Positions 25,359 through 34,186 of a stretch of DNA of 64,000 nucleotides are shown in pieces. The stretch is from JAMXLG01 sp963818925. GTDB lineage: Bacteria > Vulcanimicrobiota > Vulcanimicrobiia > Vulcanimicrobiales > Vulcanimicrobiaceae. The notes below the pieces were generated by a model. That model was not told where the DNA came from and made no database searches. It worked only from the letters and a program-made list of their open reading frames with translations. Position 1 is the stretch's first letter, and every line of letters starts with the position of its first letter. Location: contig CAWFTN010000001.1 in assembly GCA_963818925.1 (NCBI GenBank), positions 2,542,001-2,606,000 of the forward strand, read 5' to 3'. The position numbers and the translations under genes are program-made.

Positions 25359-26505
25359 ACGTCTCGTAGTCGCGTTCCACGAGCTTCGCGTATCTGCGCG
25401 CGAAGCGCACCATTGCCTCTTCGAACGCCTCGCGCTTCCCAAGGTATCCCGCAATATCTTTGGGCGGCCCCGTTCGCGCGTGCGCGCGAGCGAGCACGCT
25501 GCCGCAACGGCGTGCGTAGTCGATAAATTGCGCTTTGGCGATGCGATCGATGGCGAGATCGGTCTTCTCGTCGCGCAACTGGCGGATATAGAAATCTTTC
25601 CCGGCATACGTGGTCCATCCGAGGAAGAGATCGCTCGCAGCTTGCATCGCTCGTTGTCCGGCGATGACGCGTTCTCCATGGTCTCCGAATTGCGAAGGAC
25701 CGAGATAGCGCTCCAACACCGACGCGCGTGCCTCTTTGATTTGCAGGTAGAGCCGATCTTTGGAATCCGCCTCTAACTCAACGACGGCGGCATACAAACC
25801 GAGACTGCCGACGCCGACCGGATGTTCGTACAGACCGAGTGGAATGTACCGATCGAGAAGCATCCGCACGTGCGGAAGCAGCGAGTGGCGGTATTGATAA
25901 AACGCGCTCCGCGTGAACTCGAGCAGATTCGCGGATGCGTGCACGCGCGTCGCCGTTCGCGGCGGTGCTAATTCCTTCGCGAGCGACCCGCACACGTCAA
26001 CGCTCGCATACCAGATATCGAGCGGCGACCATTTGGAATATTTGCGCATCGCTTTGCGATAGGCGTGCACCGCTTCGAACACTGCATCGTCTGCGACGCT
26101 CGGACGGAAACCGCGAACGACGGCGACCAACGGAAGGCTTGCGCTCAAGCGCGCAACGTCCCACTCCCACGGGCCATGGAGCGTTTCATCGAAATCGTTC
26201 ACGTCGAAGACGAGGCGACGTTCCGGCGTAGCGTACCCGCCGAAGTTCACGACATGCGCATCGCCGCAGATCTGCGCGTTGAGCCTTGTAACGGGAACGG
26301 TTGAAAGATCCGACGCCATGATGGCTGCCGATCCACGATAGAAAGCGAATGGATCAGACGCCATCAATGCGCGGCGCCGTAGCAACAGCTGCGGATCGCG
26401 TCCTTGCTCGTCTTCCTTGATGATCTCGATCGGATCGCGACGGCTCGCGTGCGGTTTCCACGACCCGAATGAAGATCGCGGAACCCGCTTGCGAAGTGGA
26501 TTCAC
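25327..26505 (-). CDS. DUF2252 family protein
   Basis: A 392-residue protein starting at GTG. Family hallmarks are MASDPFAFYRGSAAIM, QICGDAHVVNFGGYATPERRLVFDVNDFDETLHGPWEWDVARL, and a kinase-like GDAH/DFDE pair. The fold is thought to be related to aminoglycoside-phosphotransferase-like kinases, with the DAH and D-x-D residues in ATP or metal positions. Substrate unknown. It follows eno by 16 bases on the same strand, so it is probably the last gene of the ndk-eno-DUF2252 unit. Confidence 0.85.
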   Translation of the reverse strand: MNPLRKRVPRSSFGSWKPHASRRDPIEIIKEDEQGRDPQLLLRRRALMASDPFAFYRGSAAIMASDLSTVPVTRLNAQICGDAHVVNFGGYATPERRLVFDVNDFDETLHGPWEWDVARLSASLPLVAVVRGFRPSVADDAVFEAVHAYRKAMRKYSKWSPLDIWYASVDVCGSLAKELAPPRTATRVHASANLLEFTRSAFYQYRHSLLPHVRMLLDRYIPLGLYEHPVGVGSLGLYAAVVELEADSKDRLYLQIKEARASVLERYLGPSQFGDHGERVIAGQRAMQAASDLFLGWTTYAGKDFYIRQLRDEKTDLAIDRIAKAQFIDYARRCGSVLARAHARTGPPKDIAGYLGKREAFEEAMVRFARRYAKLVERDYETFIESGRGQRG

Positions 26506-26521
26506 GACGCCGCTTCTCGAC

Positions 26522-27820
26522 TCAACGCTTGAGTTTTGCGTACCGGGCTGCGGATCCCAGTTCTTCTTCGATCGCCATCAAGCGGTTGTACTTTGCGACC
26601 CGGTCGCTGCGCGCGAGTGAACCGGTTTTAATTTGACCGGAGCTCGTCGCGACCGCAATGTCGGCGATCGTCGTATCTTCCGTTTCGCCCGAACGATGCG
26701 AGATCACGGCGGTGTAGCCGGCCTTATGCGCCATATCGACGGCATCGAGCGTTTCGGTCAGCGTACCGATCTGATTCACCTTGATCAGAATCGAATTCGC
26801 AACGCCTTCCGCGATGCCGCGCTCGAGGAACTTCGTGTTCGTCACGAAGAGGTCGTCGCCGACCAACTGCACTTTTTTACCGATCGCTTCGGTCAATTTC
26901 CGCCAACCGTCCCAATCGTCTTCGGCAAGACCGTCTTCGATCGACAGAATAGGATACCGTTCGCATAAGTCGCTATAGAGCTTGACCATCTCGTCCGCGC
27001 TCAATCCGTGCTGCTTGTCGTGCGCGTAATACTTACCGTTTTGATAGAACTCCGATGATGCGGGATCGAGCGCAATTGCAATATCGTCACCGGCCTTGTA
27101 TCCGGCGTTGTCGATCGCTTCGACCAGCAGTTTCATCGCAGCGTCGATGGAGTCGAGCGGCGGGGCATAGCCGCCTTCATCGCCGACGAGCGTCGGCATG
27201 CCACGATCGTGCAGCAATTTCCCGAGCGCGTGAAAGACTTCGGCGCCATAGCGCAGCGCTTCGTGAAAATTCGGCGCGCCGACCGGCATGATCATGCACT
27301 CTTGAAACTGCAGCGCGCCTTCGGCGTGCTTGCCACCGTTGATCACGTTCATCATGGGAATCGGCAAGAGCGACGCCGACGGGCCACCCAAATACCGGAA
27401 GAGCGGCAGCGATAAACTTGCGGCCGCGGCACGCGCGACGGCGAGCGAAACGCCGAGAATGGCGTTCGCGCCGAGGCTCGATTTATTCGGCGTGCCATCG
27501 AGTTCGATCAAGCGCTCGTCGATCTCACGCTGCGCAGTAACGTCACTTCCTTCGATCGCAGGCCCCAGCGTATCGTTGACCGCGGTGACGGCACGCAACA
27601 CGCCTTTTCCGCCGTATCGCTTCTTATCGCCATCGCGCAGTTCGACCGCTTCGTGCGCGCCGGTCGAGGCACCCGATGGAACCATCGCTTCTTCGACGGC
27701 GCCGAAACTCGTCGCAACGCTCACCGCGACCGTTGGATTCCCGCGGGAATCCAATACTTCGCGTGCATGCACCGCTTCGATCAACGGCCGTCCGCCGGCA
27801 CGCAACGAATCGATCGACAT
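26522..27820 (-). CDS. eno: Enolase
   Basis: A 432-residue enolase, full length for the family. It converts 2-phosphoglycerate to phosphoenolpyruvate in glycolysis and is also a degradosome partner in some bacteria. Visible hallmarks are SGASTGAHEAVELRDGD, PMMNVINGGKHA, the GDEGGYAPPL loop, and the signature SHRSGETEDTTIADIAVA near residue 370. Metal ligands lie in the DPASSEF, SIEDGLAEDDW and VGDDLFVTN segments. The ndk stop is 3 bases upstream of the ATG, so the two are coupled. Confidence 0.97.
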   Translation of the reverse strand: MSIDSLRAGGRPLIEAVHAREVLDSRGNPTVAVSVATSFGAVEEAMVPSGASTGAHEAVELRDGDKKRYGGKGVLRAVTAVNDTLGPAIEGSDVTAQREIDERLIELDGTPNKSSLGANAILGVSLAVARAAAASLSLPLFRYLGGPSASLLPIPMMNVINGGKHAEGALQFQECMIMPVGAPNFHEALRYGAEVFHALGKLLHDRGMPTLVGDEGGYAPPLDSIDAAMKLLVEAIDNAGYKAGDDIAIALDPASSEFYQNGKYYAHDKQHGLSADEMVKLYSDLCERYPILSIEDGLAEDDWDGWRKLTEAIGKKVQLVGDDLFVTNTKFLERGIAEGVANSILIKVNQIGTLTETLDAVDMAHKAGYTAVISHRSGETEDTTIADIAVATSSGQIKTGSLARSDRVAKYNRLMAIEEELGSAARYAKLKR

Positions 27821-27823
27821 GCG

Positions 27824-28279
27824 CTAGTCCGCCAGCCACTGCGCAAGATCGTGCTTGCGCGAAACGAACTCGCCGGCTTCGAAGAAAATCTTCAGCTCGC
27901 GATCCGCGCTTGTCTTACTGTCACTGCCGTGTACGAGATTGAATCCGATCGTTTGACCGAAATCACCCCGAATCGATCCCGGTGCGGCGCTGAGCGGATT
28001 TGTCGCGCCGATCATTTGACGCATGCCTTCAACGACGTTTTCGCCTTCAACCGCCATCGCGACGAGCGGTGCACTCGTGATGAAGCTGACGAGATCGCCG
28101 AAGAACGGCTTGTCCTTATGCTCGGCGTAGTGCTCGCGCGCTTTGTCGCCGGGGAGTTGCATGAGCTTCATCGCGGTGATCACGTAACCGCGGCGTTCGA
28201 TCCGCGAGATGATTTCGCCGACGAGGGCGCGCGAGACCGCGTCGGGCTTACACAAAATGAGCGTCGTTTCTAATGCCAT
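27824..28279 (-). CDS. ndk: Nucleoside diphosphate kinase
   Basis: A 151-residue kinase that exchanges gamma phosphates among nucleoside di- and triphosphates via a phosphohistidine. Visible features are TLILCKPDAVSRALVGEIISR at the N-terminus, the DKPFFGDLVSFITSAPLVAM core, and the active-site segment NLVHGSDS with the catalytic histidine. The length is normal. The promoter must lie in the short space shared with the divergent birA gene. Confidence 0.96.
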   Translation of the reverse strand: MALETTLILCKPDAVSRALVGEIISRIERRGYVITAMKLMQLPGDKAREHYAEHKDKPFFGDLVSFITSAPLVAMAVEGENVVEGMRQMIGATNPLSAAPGSIRGDFGQTIGFNLVHGSDSKTSADRELKIFFEAGEFVSRKHDLAQWLAD

Positions 28280-28317
28280 AGCAGGCCCCGAATACGTCGC
28301 ACGTGCAAGGTCCCCCT

Positions 28318-29100
28318 ATGCCAGGAACCCAGCATCCGTACGCTGCGGTGAGCCAAGAACTCCGCGGCACGCGATTTTCGGATATTCGCTATACCGAATC
28401 AACCGCGAGCACCAACGCGGATGCCGCACCGTTGCTCGGCGATGAATCTGCATATGGTGCGACATTCGTCGCTGAAGTGCAGACGCAAGGAGCCGGTCGC
28501 AAGGGGCGGTCGTGGATTGCAGACCCGCACTCATCGCTCTTGGTAACGACCATTCTACCGCGTTCGATGCGTGCGTCGCATCTGTGGGTCGTGCCGTTCG
28601 GCGTCGCGATCTGCGTCCGGCGCGCACTCGTCCTCAACGGCGTCGACGCGGAACTGCAGTGGCCGAACGATCTGCTGCTCGGCGGAAAAAAACTTGCCGG
28701 CATTCTTTGTATCTCGCGCGTCGTCGGCGAGCGCGCGTGGGTTGCGGCCGGCGTCGGGATCAACATCCATCGCACGCCGCAGGCCGGGAACGACATCATG
28801 CCTCCGCCTGCGTTCTGCGATGACATTGCGACGCATATCGATCGCGCGCACTTACTGCGCGACATTCTTCTGAACTACGAAGTGTGGGACGATACGCTCG
28901 ACATGCCTCCGCGCATCGCGCGCGTATGGGAGCGCCAAGCCGGTCTGCCCGGTGCACCGTATCGCATTCTGAAAGACGGCACCACGGAACCGATGGACGT
29001 GACGGCTATCTCGCTCGCAATAGGCGGTGGATTGTTCGTGCAACACGGCGACGGCACGCGAGAAACAATCTCGCTCGCAGACGCACGCGCGTTGAGGTGA
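28318..29100 (+). CDS. birA: Biotin--[acetyl-CoA-carboxylase] ligase
   Basis: A 260-residue BirA of the mono-functional type: there is no N-terminal winged HTH, so it ligates biotin without acting as the bio operon repressor. Motifs are RYTESTASTNADA, EVQTQGAGRKGRSW (biotinyl-AMP loop), LQWPNDLLLGGKKLAGIL and WVAAGVGINI. The C-terminal SH3-like domain (WERQAGLPGAPYRIL, MDVTAISLAIGGGLFVQHGDG) closes it. The ATG at 28318 has AAGG about 8 bases upstream; an in-frame GTG five codons earlier is possible. Divergent from ndk. Confidence 0.93.
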   Translation: MPGTQHPYAAVSQELRGTRFSDIRYTESTASTNADAAPLLGDESAYGATFVAEVQTQGAGRKGRSWIADPHSSLLVTTILPRSMRASHLWVVPFGVAICVRRALVLNGVDAELQWPNDLLLGGKKLAGILCISRVVGERAWVAAGVGINIHRTPQAGNDIMPPPAFCDDIATHIDRAHLLRDILLNYEVWDDTLDMPPRIARVWERQAGLPGAPYRILKDGTTEPMDVTAISLAIGGGLFVQHGDGTRETISLADARALR

Positions 29101-29102
29101 AT

Positions 29103-29203
29103 GTCATCCTGAGCGAAGCGAAGCGTAGTCGAAGGATCGTAACGAGCGATTGACTGGAGGCAATCCTTCGACTTCGGTGCTTCGCACCTGCGCTCAGGAT
29201 GAC
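29103..29203. repeat. Imperfect inverted repeat of the CCTGAGCGAAGCG type
   Basis: The arm at 29103-29137 (GTCATCCTGAGCGAAGCG...) is followed by its reverse complement at 29163-29203 (...CGCTCAGGATGAC). It fills the whole space between convergent birA and the carboxypeptidase gene, so it can act as a bidirectional terminator. The same sequence type is scattered in intergenic regions of many bacterial genomes. A half copy lies at the ligA start (39128-39152). Confidence 0.8.
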
Positions 29204-29204
29204 A

Positions 29205-30728
29205 CTAGTGGCTCAGGTCGGTGTCGTAGAAGCGGTCGAGGTCTGCGTGGAATTTTGCACGCGCGTCGGGATTCAGGTAGACCATGTGACCCGATTCGAA
29301 GTAGCCGAACGTGACGTGCGAACGCAGCGCCGGCGGTAATCCGAGGTGCGAGAACGTCCATTCCGCGGCGCCGAACGGCGTTGCCATATCGTAGTAGCCT
29401 GCGCCGACGAAGACACGCAAGCGCGGATTCTCCGTCATCGCGTCTTGCAGATCGCCGCTCGTCGTCGGTGCGAGCCAGCCGAAGACCGATTTACGGGTGA
29501 AGTCCCATTGCGGGAAGATTTTGCTGTTGCACTGCGGATACGACTCGTCGCTCTGCCAGTTCAATTCGTTGCGCACGTATGAAAGAAAGCCGGACTGCAA
29601 CGTCGGTGAGGTGTAACTGTCGGACGGATCGTACTCCGCCGAATCACCGGTTGCGTCAAGATCGTAACCGGTGTAGCGCGCATCGAGACGTCCGGTCTGC
29701 TCGCCCGCGTCGCTCAACAGCGCTTTCTCAAAGCGCTCCGGTTGAACGCGCAAATTCGAGCGCTCGATGTATTGCCGGCTCAACCCCGTCAAGCGCGCGA
29801 GTTCGCCTGAGACCTTCACGAACTGATCGTGCGAGAGACGGTCGCCTTCGAGCAACGCCGCGGCGTACGGACCGTTCGCAAACGAGCGCGCCGCATCAAC
29901 CGCCGATTGCAACGTGCCTTTGTTTGCCGACGCGTCGTGATACCAATGCGTCGCGGCTTCGGTCGGAAGGTACGTAACGTACGCGAGGTCGTTACCCGGT
30001 CCCGGAGCGATCGTATCGAAATCGAGAACGGAACTTAGCAGGACGACGCCGTTCATCGCCATCGATTCGTGACTTTGCAAGTAGTCGACCAGCACGGCGC
30101 TGCGAGGCGTGCCGTAGCTTTCGCCGAGGAGAAACTTCGGCGAATTCCAACGATCGTTTAACGTGACGTATCGGCGAACGAATTGCGCGAAAGCCTCTGC
30201 ATCTTGGTCGATACCGTAGATCGATTTCGGATCGACCTTCGGAAAGACGCGGCTGTATCCGGTTCCCGGCGCGTCGATGAAGACGAGATCGGATTTATCG
30301 AGCAACGTGTCGTTGTTGTCGACGATCTTCGCGGGTGCGCCGTCGTTCGGTTTCGCGTTTTCGACCACGACGCGGCGGGGTCCGAGCGCGAGCATGTGCA
30401 GCGGAGACGTTGCACAGCCGGGGCCGCCGTTGTACAGGAACGTCACCGGACGGCTCTGCGCATCGGTGCCGTCTTTCGTGTAGGCGACATAGAAAATGCT
30501 CGCCTCGGGCTGCCCCTTCTCATCTTTGAGCAGCAACGTGCCGGCAGTCGCCGTATAGGCAATCGTCGTTCCGTTGACGGTGATGTGATGGTGCGTCAGG
30601 ACCGCGCGATCTTGCTTATTGGGCGCGGCGGACTTTGGTGGTGCGGCGGGCGGCTTCGTGGCCGCAATGGTCGGTGCCGCGAGCGCAAACGCAATCAGCG
30701 CAGCGGCAAAACTCGTGCGTCGATACAT
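29205..30728 (-). CDS. Secreted serine carboxypeptidase, S10 family
   Basis: A 507-residue exported peptidase with signal peptide MYRRTSFAAALIAFALAAPTIA. Its core has NGGPGCATSPLHMLALGPRR (oxyanion hole), the nucleophile in FLLGESYGTPR, aspartate in GAGYYDMATPF and histidine in YFESGHMVYLN, giving the Ser-Asp-His triad of S10 carboxypeptidases. It would trim C-terminal residues from peptides at acid pH, outside the cytoplasm. S10 peptidases with a preserved NGGPG motif are frequent in Acidobacteria and related soil lineages. It lies 36 bases downstream of the DUF3343 gene on the same strand. Confidence 0.9.
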   Translation of the reverse strand: MYRRTSFAAALIAFALAAPTIAATKPPAAPPKSAAPNKQDRAVLTHHHITVNGTTIAYTATAGTLLLKDEKGQPEASIFYVAYTKDGTDAQSRPVTFLYNGGPGCATSPLHMLALGPRRVVVENAKPNDGAPAKIVDNNDTLLDKSDLVFIDAPGTGYSRVFPKVDPKSIYGIDQDAEAFAQFVRRYVTLNDRWNSPKFLLGESYGTPRSAVLVDYLQSHESMAMNGVVLLSSVLDFDTIAPGPGNDLAYVTYLPTEAATHWYHDASANKGTLQSAVDAARSFANGPYAAALLEGDRLSHDQFVKVSGELARLTGLSRQYIERSNLRVQPERFEKALLSDAGEQTGRLDARYTGYDLDATGDSAEYDPSDSYTSPTLQSGFLSYVRNELNWQSDESYPQCNSKIFPQWDFTRKSVFGWLAPTTSGDLQDAMTENPRLRVFVGAGYYDMATPFGAAEWTFSHLGLPPALRSHVTFGYFESGHMVYLNPDARAKFHADLDRFYDTDLSH

Positions 30729-30764
30729 GAAGAGGGCATTGCCTCTATCGAGGCAACGCCCTGC

Positions 30765-30980
30765 TTACTTCACGACTCCGCCGAGAGAAACGCCGGCACC
30801 CGTCAGCGCCGTCTTGGCCTGCGATTCAACGCCGCCGTCGATGGTCAAGCACAGATTCGAGGTGGTATCAACGGTCGCGGGTTTCGGGATCATCTTGGCG
30901 GGAATGCCGGCATCCTTGAGCGCCTTCGTGGCGATCATTGTGTCGGCATTGCTGCCAAAGAATAAAATGACGTCGGCCAT
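30765..30980 (-). CDS. DUF3343-like small protein (possible sulfur/selenium carrier)
   Basis: A 71-residue protein. It begins with a strand (VILFFGSNADTMIATKALKDAG), then IPAKMIPKPA, the pattern of DUF3343 proteins. These have a SirA/TusA-like fold and are often found near selenium- or sulfur-metabolism genes. The usual P-R-x-I-S-S-x-C-G motif is changed here (TTSNLCL), so the single cysteine sits off its normal place. It follows the Cache gene by 9 bases. A role in the chemoreceptor operon is inferred only from position. Confidence 0.65.
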   Translation of the reverse strand: MADVILFFGSNADTMIATKALKDAGIPAKMIPKPATVDTTSNLCLTIDGGVESQAKTALTGAGVSLGGVVK

Positions 30981-30989
30981 TGCTACCCT

Positions 30990-32285
30990 TTAACCCGCTT
31001 CTCCCGTTACGAGTTCGGCCAAGCCTTTGGCCACGTCGTTGAGTTCGTGCACGCGCGTCACCGCTTGCTGCATGCGATTGCTCATTTCTTGTGAGAGCGT
31101 ATCGATGACGATCATGTCGCCGTGCAGTTCCGCGTTGACCGCTTTCAACTCGGTGATCTTGCCGGCGCCGTCGCCGTTCTGGTGTTCCAGATCGGCGAGC
31201 AGCGATCCGATGCGCTCGACCGCGGCCTTCGTCATTGCGACGTGGTCGCCGGAGACTTCGCTGCCGACGATCGCAACACCGAGTTCCTTTGCGGCCATGC
31301 GCACCTGGCCGCTGCGCTTCGAGAGCGTGTTCGAGAGACGCTCGACGATCGGAATCGCGAGTGCAAGCGCAAGCAACGCCGCAATCGCACCCCAAATGAG
31401 CAGCGACGTCGTCGTGCTGTTGATGATCGCGTTGATCGCGGAGAGCGGCGTGCCGTACCAGCGCGCGCCGACGACGCGATTTTGATCGTCGGTGATCGGA
31501 TCGATGTGCACGAGGTACTCGGTTCCGCCTTGCGTGTCGACGCCCGTGAACGGCGTACCGGTCTTTACAACGTTGCTTGCCGGCGACGATTGCTGATCGA
31601 CGGAACGCGTGCCGTCCGCCTGCTGAATCGTGCTCGCAACGATCGTGCCGTCTTGAACGAGAGCAGCGGCACCGCCGAGCGCGTGCGTCGCTTGATCGAC
31701 CAGATCGTAATAATGATTGAGCAGAACGCCGCCGTAGATCGCGCCGATCGTGCGTTCATTCTGGTCGCTGATCGGAGCAGCGGCGACCAAGGCCAGTCCG
31801 CGGCCCGTCGTACTTGCTTGCGGTGCGAGACCTTCGCCGGAAAGCAACGACGTATTGAGGAGCGCCGCTGTGCTCACGGTTTCGCCGGTGAGCGCGCGCT
31901 CGACGAGCGGATTCGATTTCATCGATCCCGGTTGCGGACCGTTTGCGCGAGCGATTACATCGCCGTTCGTGTCGACGATCGTCAAGAACGAGAGTCCCGA
32001 GGTGCGCGCCGCGTTCGCCAGCTGATCTTGCAGCGAGCCGACATTGTGCGACTGCAGCGCCTTGCGCAGCGTGTCGCTCACCGCATCTTGCGCGACGAGG
32101 AGTTTGATTTGATCCTTGCGCGAGTCCCAGTACCCGCCGAACGCACCGCCGCCGTTTGCGACCTGCGTTTCACCCAGATGGCGGAGCTGTTTATTCAGCT
32201 CGATGCGCGATGCGATCACGGTGACGGCGAAACACAAGAGAATCGCCCCGATGATCGTTCCTAAAAGACGTACTCGCAGACTCAT
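30990..32285 (-). CDS. Cache-domain membrane sensor without signalling domain
   Basis: A 431-residue protein with an N-terminal membrane anchor (about residues 9-26), a periplasmic double-Cache-type region (about 30-285, including LSFLTIVDTNGDVIARANG and GRGLALVAAAPI), a second membrane helix (about 290-315), and a cytoplasmic coiled coil. The region after the second helix carries no MCP, kinase or GGDEF domain. It ends in helical segments that could dock on a partner. It sits 1 base downstream of the MCP gene and may feed ligand sensing into that protein. The ligand is probably small, such as a carboxylate or amino acid. Confidence 0.75.
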   Translation of the reverse strand: MSLRVRLLGTIIGAILLCFAVTVIASRIELNKQLRHLGETQVANGGGAFGGYWDSRKDQIKLLVAQDAVSDTLRKALQSHNVGSLQDQLANAARTSGLSFLTIVDTNGDVIARANGPQPGSMKSNPLVERALTGETVSTAALLNTSLLSGEGLAPQASTTGRGLALVAAAPISDQNERTIGAIYGGVLLNHYYDLVDQATHALGGAAALVQDGTIVASTIQQADGTRSVDQQSSPASNVVKTGTPFTGVDTQGGTEYLVHIDPITDDQNRVVGARWYGTPLSAINAIINSTTTSLLIWGAIAALLALALAIPIVERLSNTLSKRSGQVRMAAKELGVAIVGSEVSGDHVAMTKAAVERIGSLLADLEHQNGDGAGKITELKAVNAELHGDMIVIDTLSQEMSNRMQQAVTRVHELNDVAKGLAELVTGEAG

Positions 32286-32286
32286 A

Positions 32287-34005
32287 TTAAGCGCTGACCT
32301 CCTCCGTGCCGGTGTCGCTCACTTTGAATTGATTGAGGCGGCCATCGATTTCGCCGGAGAGCGCATTCATTTGATCGACCGAGTTCATCATGCGCTGCGC
32401 GGCGTCGGTGACTTCCTTGTTGACGTAGGTCAAGACCTCGACCGACGAGGCGTTCTGTTGTGAAATAGACGAGATATCGGAGAAGGCTTTGCTGACTTCG
32501 TCCGACTGGCGCGTCATCGATTGCGTTGCTTTCAAGTTCAGCGCGACCGATTTCGTGATCTCTTCGATCTGCCGGATGACTTGATACGAATTCGCGCTCA
32601 TCGCGCGCGTGACGGCGCTGATCTCGCCGATCTGGCTGCTCGTCGTTTGCACGGCGGAAACGATCTCTTGCAACGCGCCCGAGGCAGAGTTCGTGCTGGT
32701 CGTGCTGTCTTCGACGCGGTCGGTGAGGCGTTCCATCGCTCCGACGACTTCCGATATGACGGCCTGCGTCGACGTAATGTGTCCTGCGATTTCTTTCGTT
32801 GCCTGCACGCTGCCGTCGGCAAGTTTGCGGATTTCGCTTGCAACGACGGCGAAGCCGCGACCGTGTTCGCCGGCGCGCGCCGCTTCGATGGCGGCGTTGA
32901 GCGCGAGCAGATTCGTCTGCTCGGCGATGCGGTCGATGACTTTGACGATGTCGCCGATCTGCTCGGAGTTGTTTCCGAGTTGGCGGATGTCTTCAGCAAG
33001 ATCGTTGATCGTGGTGCGGATCGTGTGCATGCCGTCGACGATCGTGCCGATCGCGCTGCCGCCGCGTTCGGCCGTGCGTGACGTCTCAGTCGAAATGTTC
33101 GAAAGCGAATCGACTTGCGCGGCGACTTCTTCAATAGAACTTGCCATGTTCGAAACGGCAAGCGCCGTTTCATCGAGGCTGCGCGTTTGCTGTTCGGCGC
33201 TGGCGGCAATCGTTGAGATCGCTTCGGTCAACGCGACCACTTTTGAGGTTGCCTCGTCGACGATGCGCGCTTGCTCTTGAATGCCTTCGTCGAGCTGGCC
33301 TTGCGCGACCGCGGCGCCTTCGATGACGGCAAGCGCCGTCGATGCCGTCGTGCGCAAATCGGTTCCGGCACCGCCGAGGTGGCCCGCATTCGTGTGAAGC
33401 TGCCCAAGAAATTCGCGCATGCCGAAGATCAGTTTGTTGAGCGCGATCGCGAGTTCTTGAAGCGCAACGTCGCTCACCGCGATGTTCTTGGTAAAGTCGC
33501 CTTGCGAGACTTCACGAATCCCGGATGCAAGCGCGGAAATGCTCGTCGACGAGATACCGTTGTGTTCGCCGCGCGGTAACGCCGTGCGCGATGTGCTGCG
33601 AAATGCGAGTCCCGGCGTAAGCTCCCCGGGATCGCCGACGACCGCAACGTCGCTCCAGAAGAGCGCGCTAAGCAGCGCACCGCCGGCGACCACGATGGCG
33701 AACGACACGTATCCGGCGTGAGCGTGTTGCGTTTGTGCGAAGTAGTCCGCAAAGCCGGCGATCAACGCCGTGCTCGCGCCGTATTTCGAACCTGCGGCCG
33801 CAGCGGCGAGCGCGATGACGATCAGAAGCACGCCTTCGACCGGTACAGCCGATAGAGTCGGAACACTCTGGCCCAGCCACGCCATCGCGGCGCACAGAAG
33901 CACGGCGACCGCGGCAATTGCGAAGCGGGTCGGCATACCGAGCCGCGCCCGGAGACCGGCGAAGTAGGCGGAGATCACGAGGCTCCCTTCAGGACGACGC
34001 ACCAT
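32287..34005 (-). CDS. Methyl-accepting chemotaxis protein lacking a periplasmic sensor
   Basis: A 572-residue MCP with about four predicted N-terminal membrane helices (about residues 25-130) and no periplasmic ligand domain. A HAMP-like segment follows (about 150-200), then the long signalling coiled coil. The hairpin tip is IDRIAEQTNLLALNAAIEAA followed by RAGEHGRGFAVVASEIRKLAD, nearly invariant in MCPs. No CheW or CheA gene is in the window. The next gene, 1 base away, is a Cache sensor without signalling domain, so the two may form a split receptor. Confidence 0.88.
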   Translation of the reverse strand: MVRRPEGSLVISAYFAGLRARLGMPTRFAIAAVAVLLCAAMAWLGQSVPTLSAVPVEGVLLIVIALAAAAAGSKYGASTALIAGFADYFAQTQHAHAGYVSFAIVVAGGALLSALFWSDVAVVGDPGELTPGLAFRSTSRTALPRGEHNGISSTSISALASGIREVSQGDFTKNIAVSDVALQELAIALNKLIFGMREFLGQLHTNAGHLGGAGTDLRTTASTALAVIEGAAVAQGQLDEGIQEQARIVDEATSKVVALTEAISTIAASAEQQTRSLDETALAVSNMASSIEEVAAQVDSLSNISTETSRTAERGGSAIGTIVDGMHTIRTTINDLAEDIRQLGNNSEQIGDIVKVIDRIAEQTNLLALNAAIEAARAGEHGRGFAVVASEIRKLADGSVQATKEIAGHITSTQAVISEVVGAMERLTDRVEDSTTSTNSASGALQEIVSAVQTTSSQIGEISAVTRAMSANSYQVIRQIEEITKSVALNLKATQSMTRQSDEVSKAFSDISSISQQNASSVEVLTYVNKEVTDAAQRMMNSVDQMNALSGEIDGRLNQFKVSDTGTEEVSA

Positions 34006-34186
34006 ACTTAGGCGCGCCCCGACCCCGCGCGGCGCGCCGCCATTCTCTTTTGTAGAACGGCTAAAATCCGGTCTAGCTTTAGGTCGCTTGCGTCTAGTTA
34101 TGGCTCGGCCGCGCGTCGATCGCGCAGCTCGCTCAAAAAAGCAAAGGCTCGCTTATCCGGCGTTCGTGATACTATTAATATAGTGT

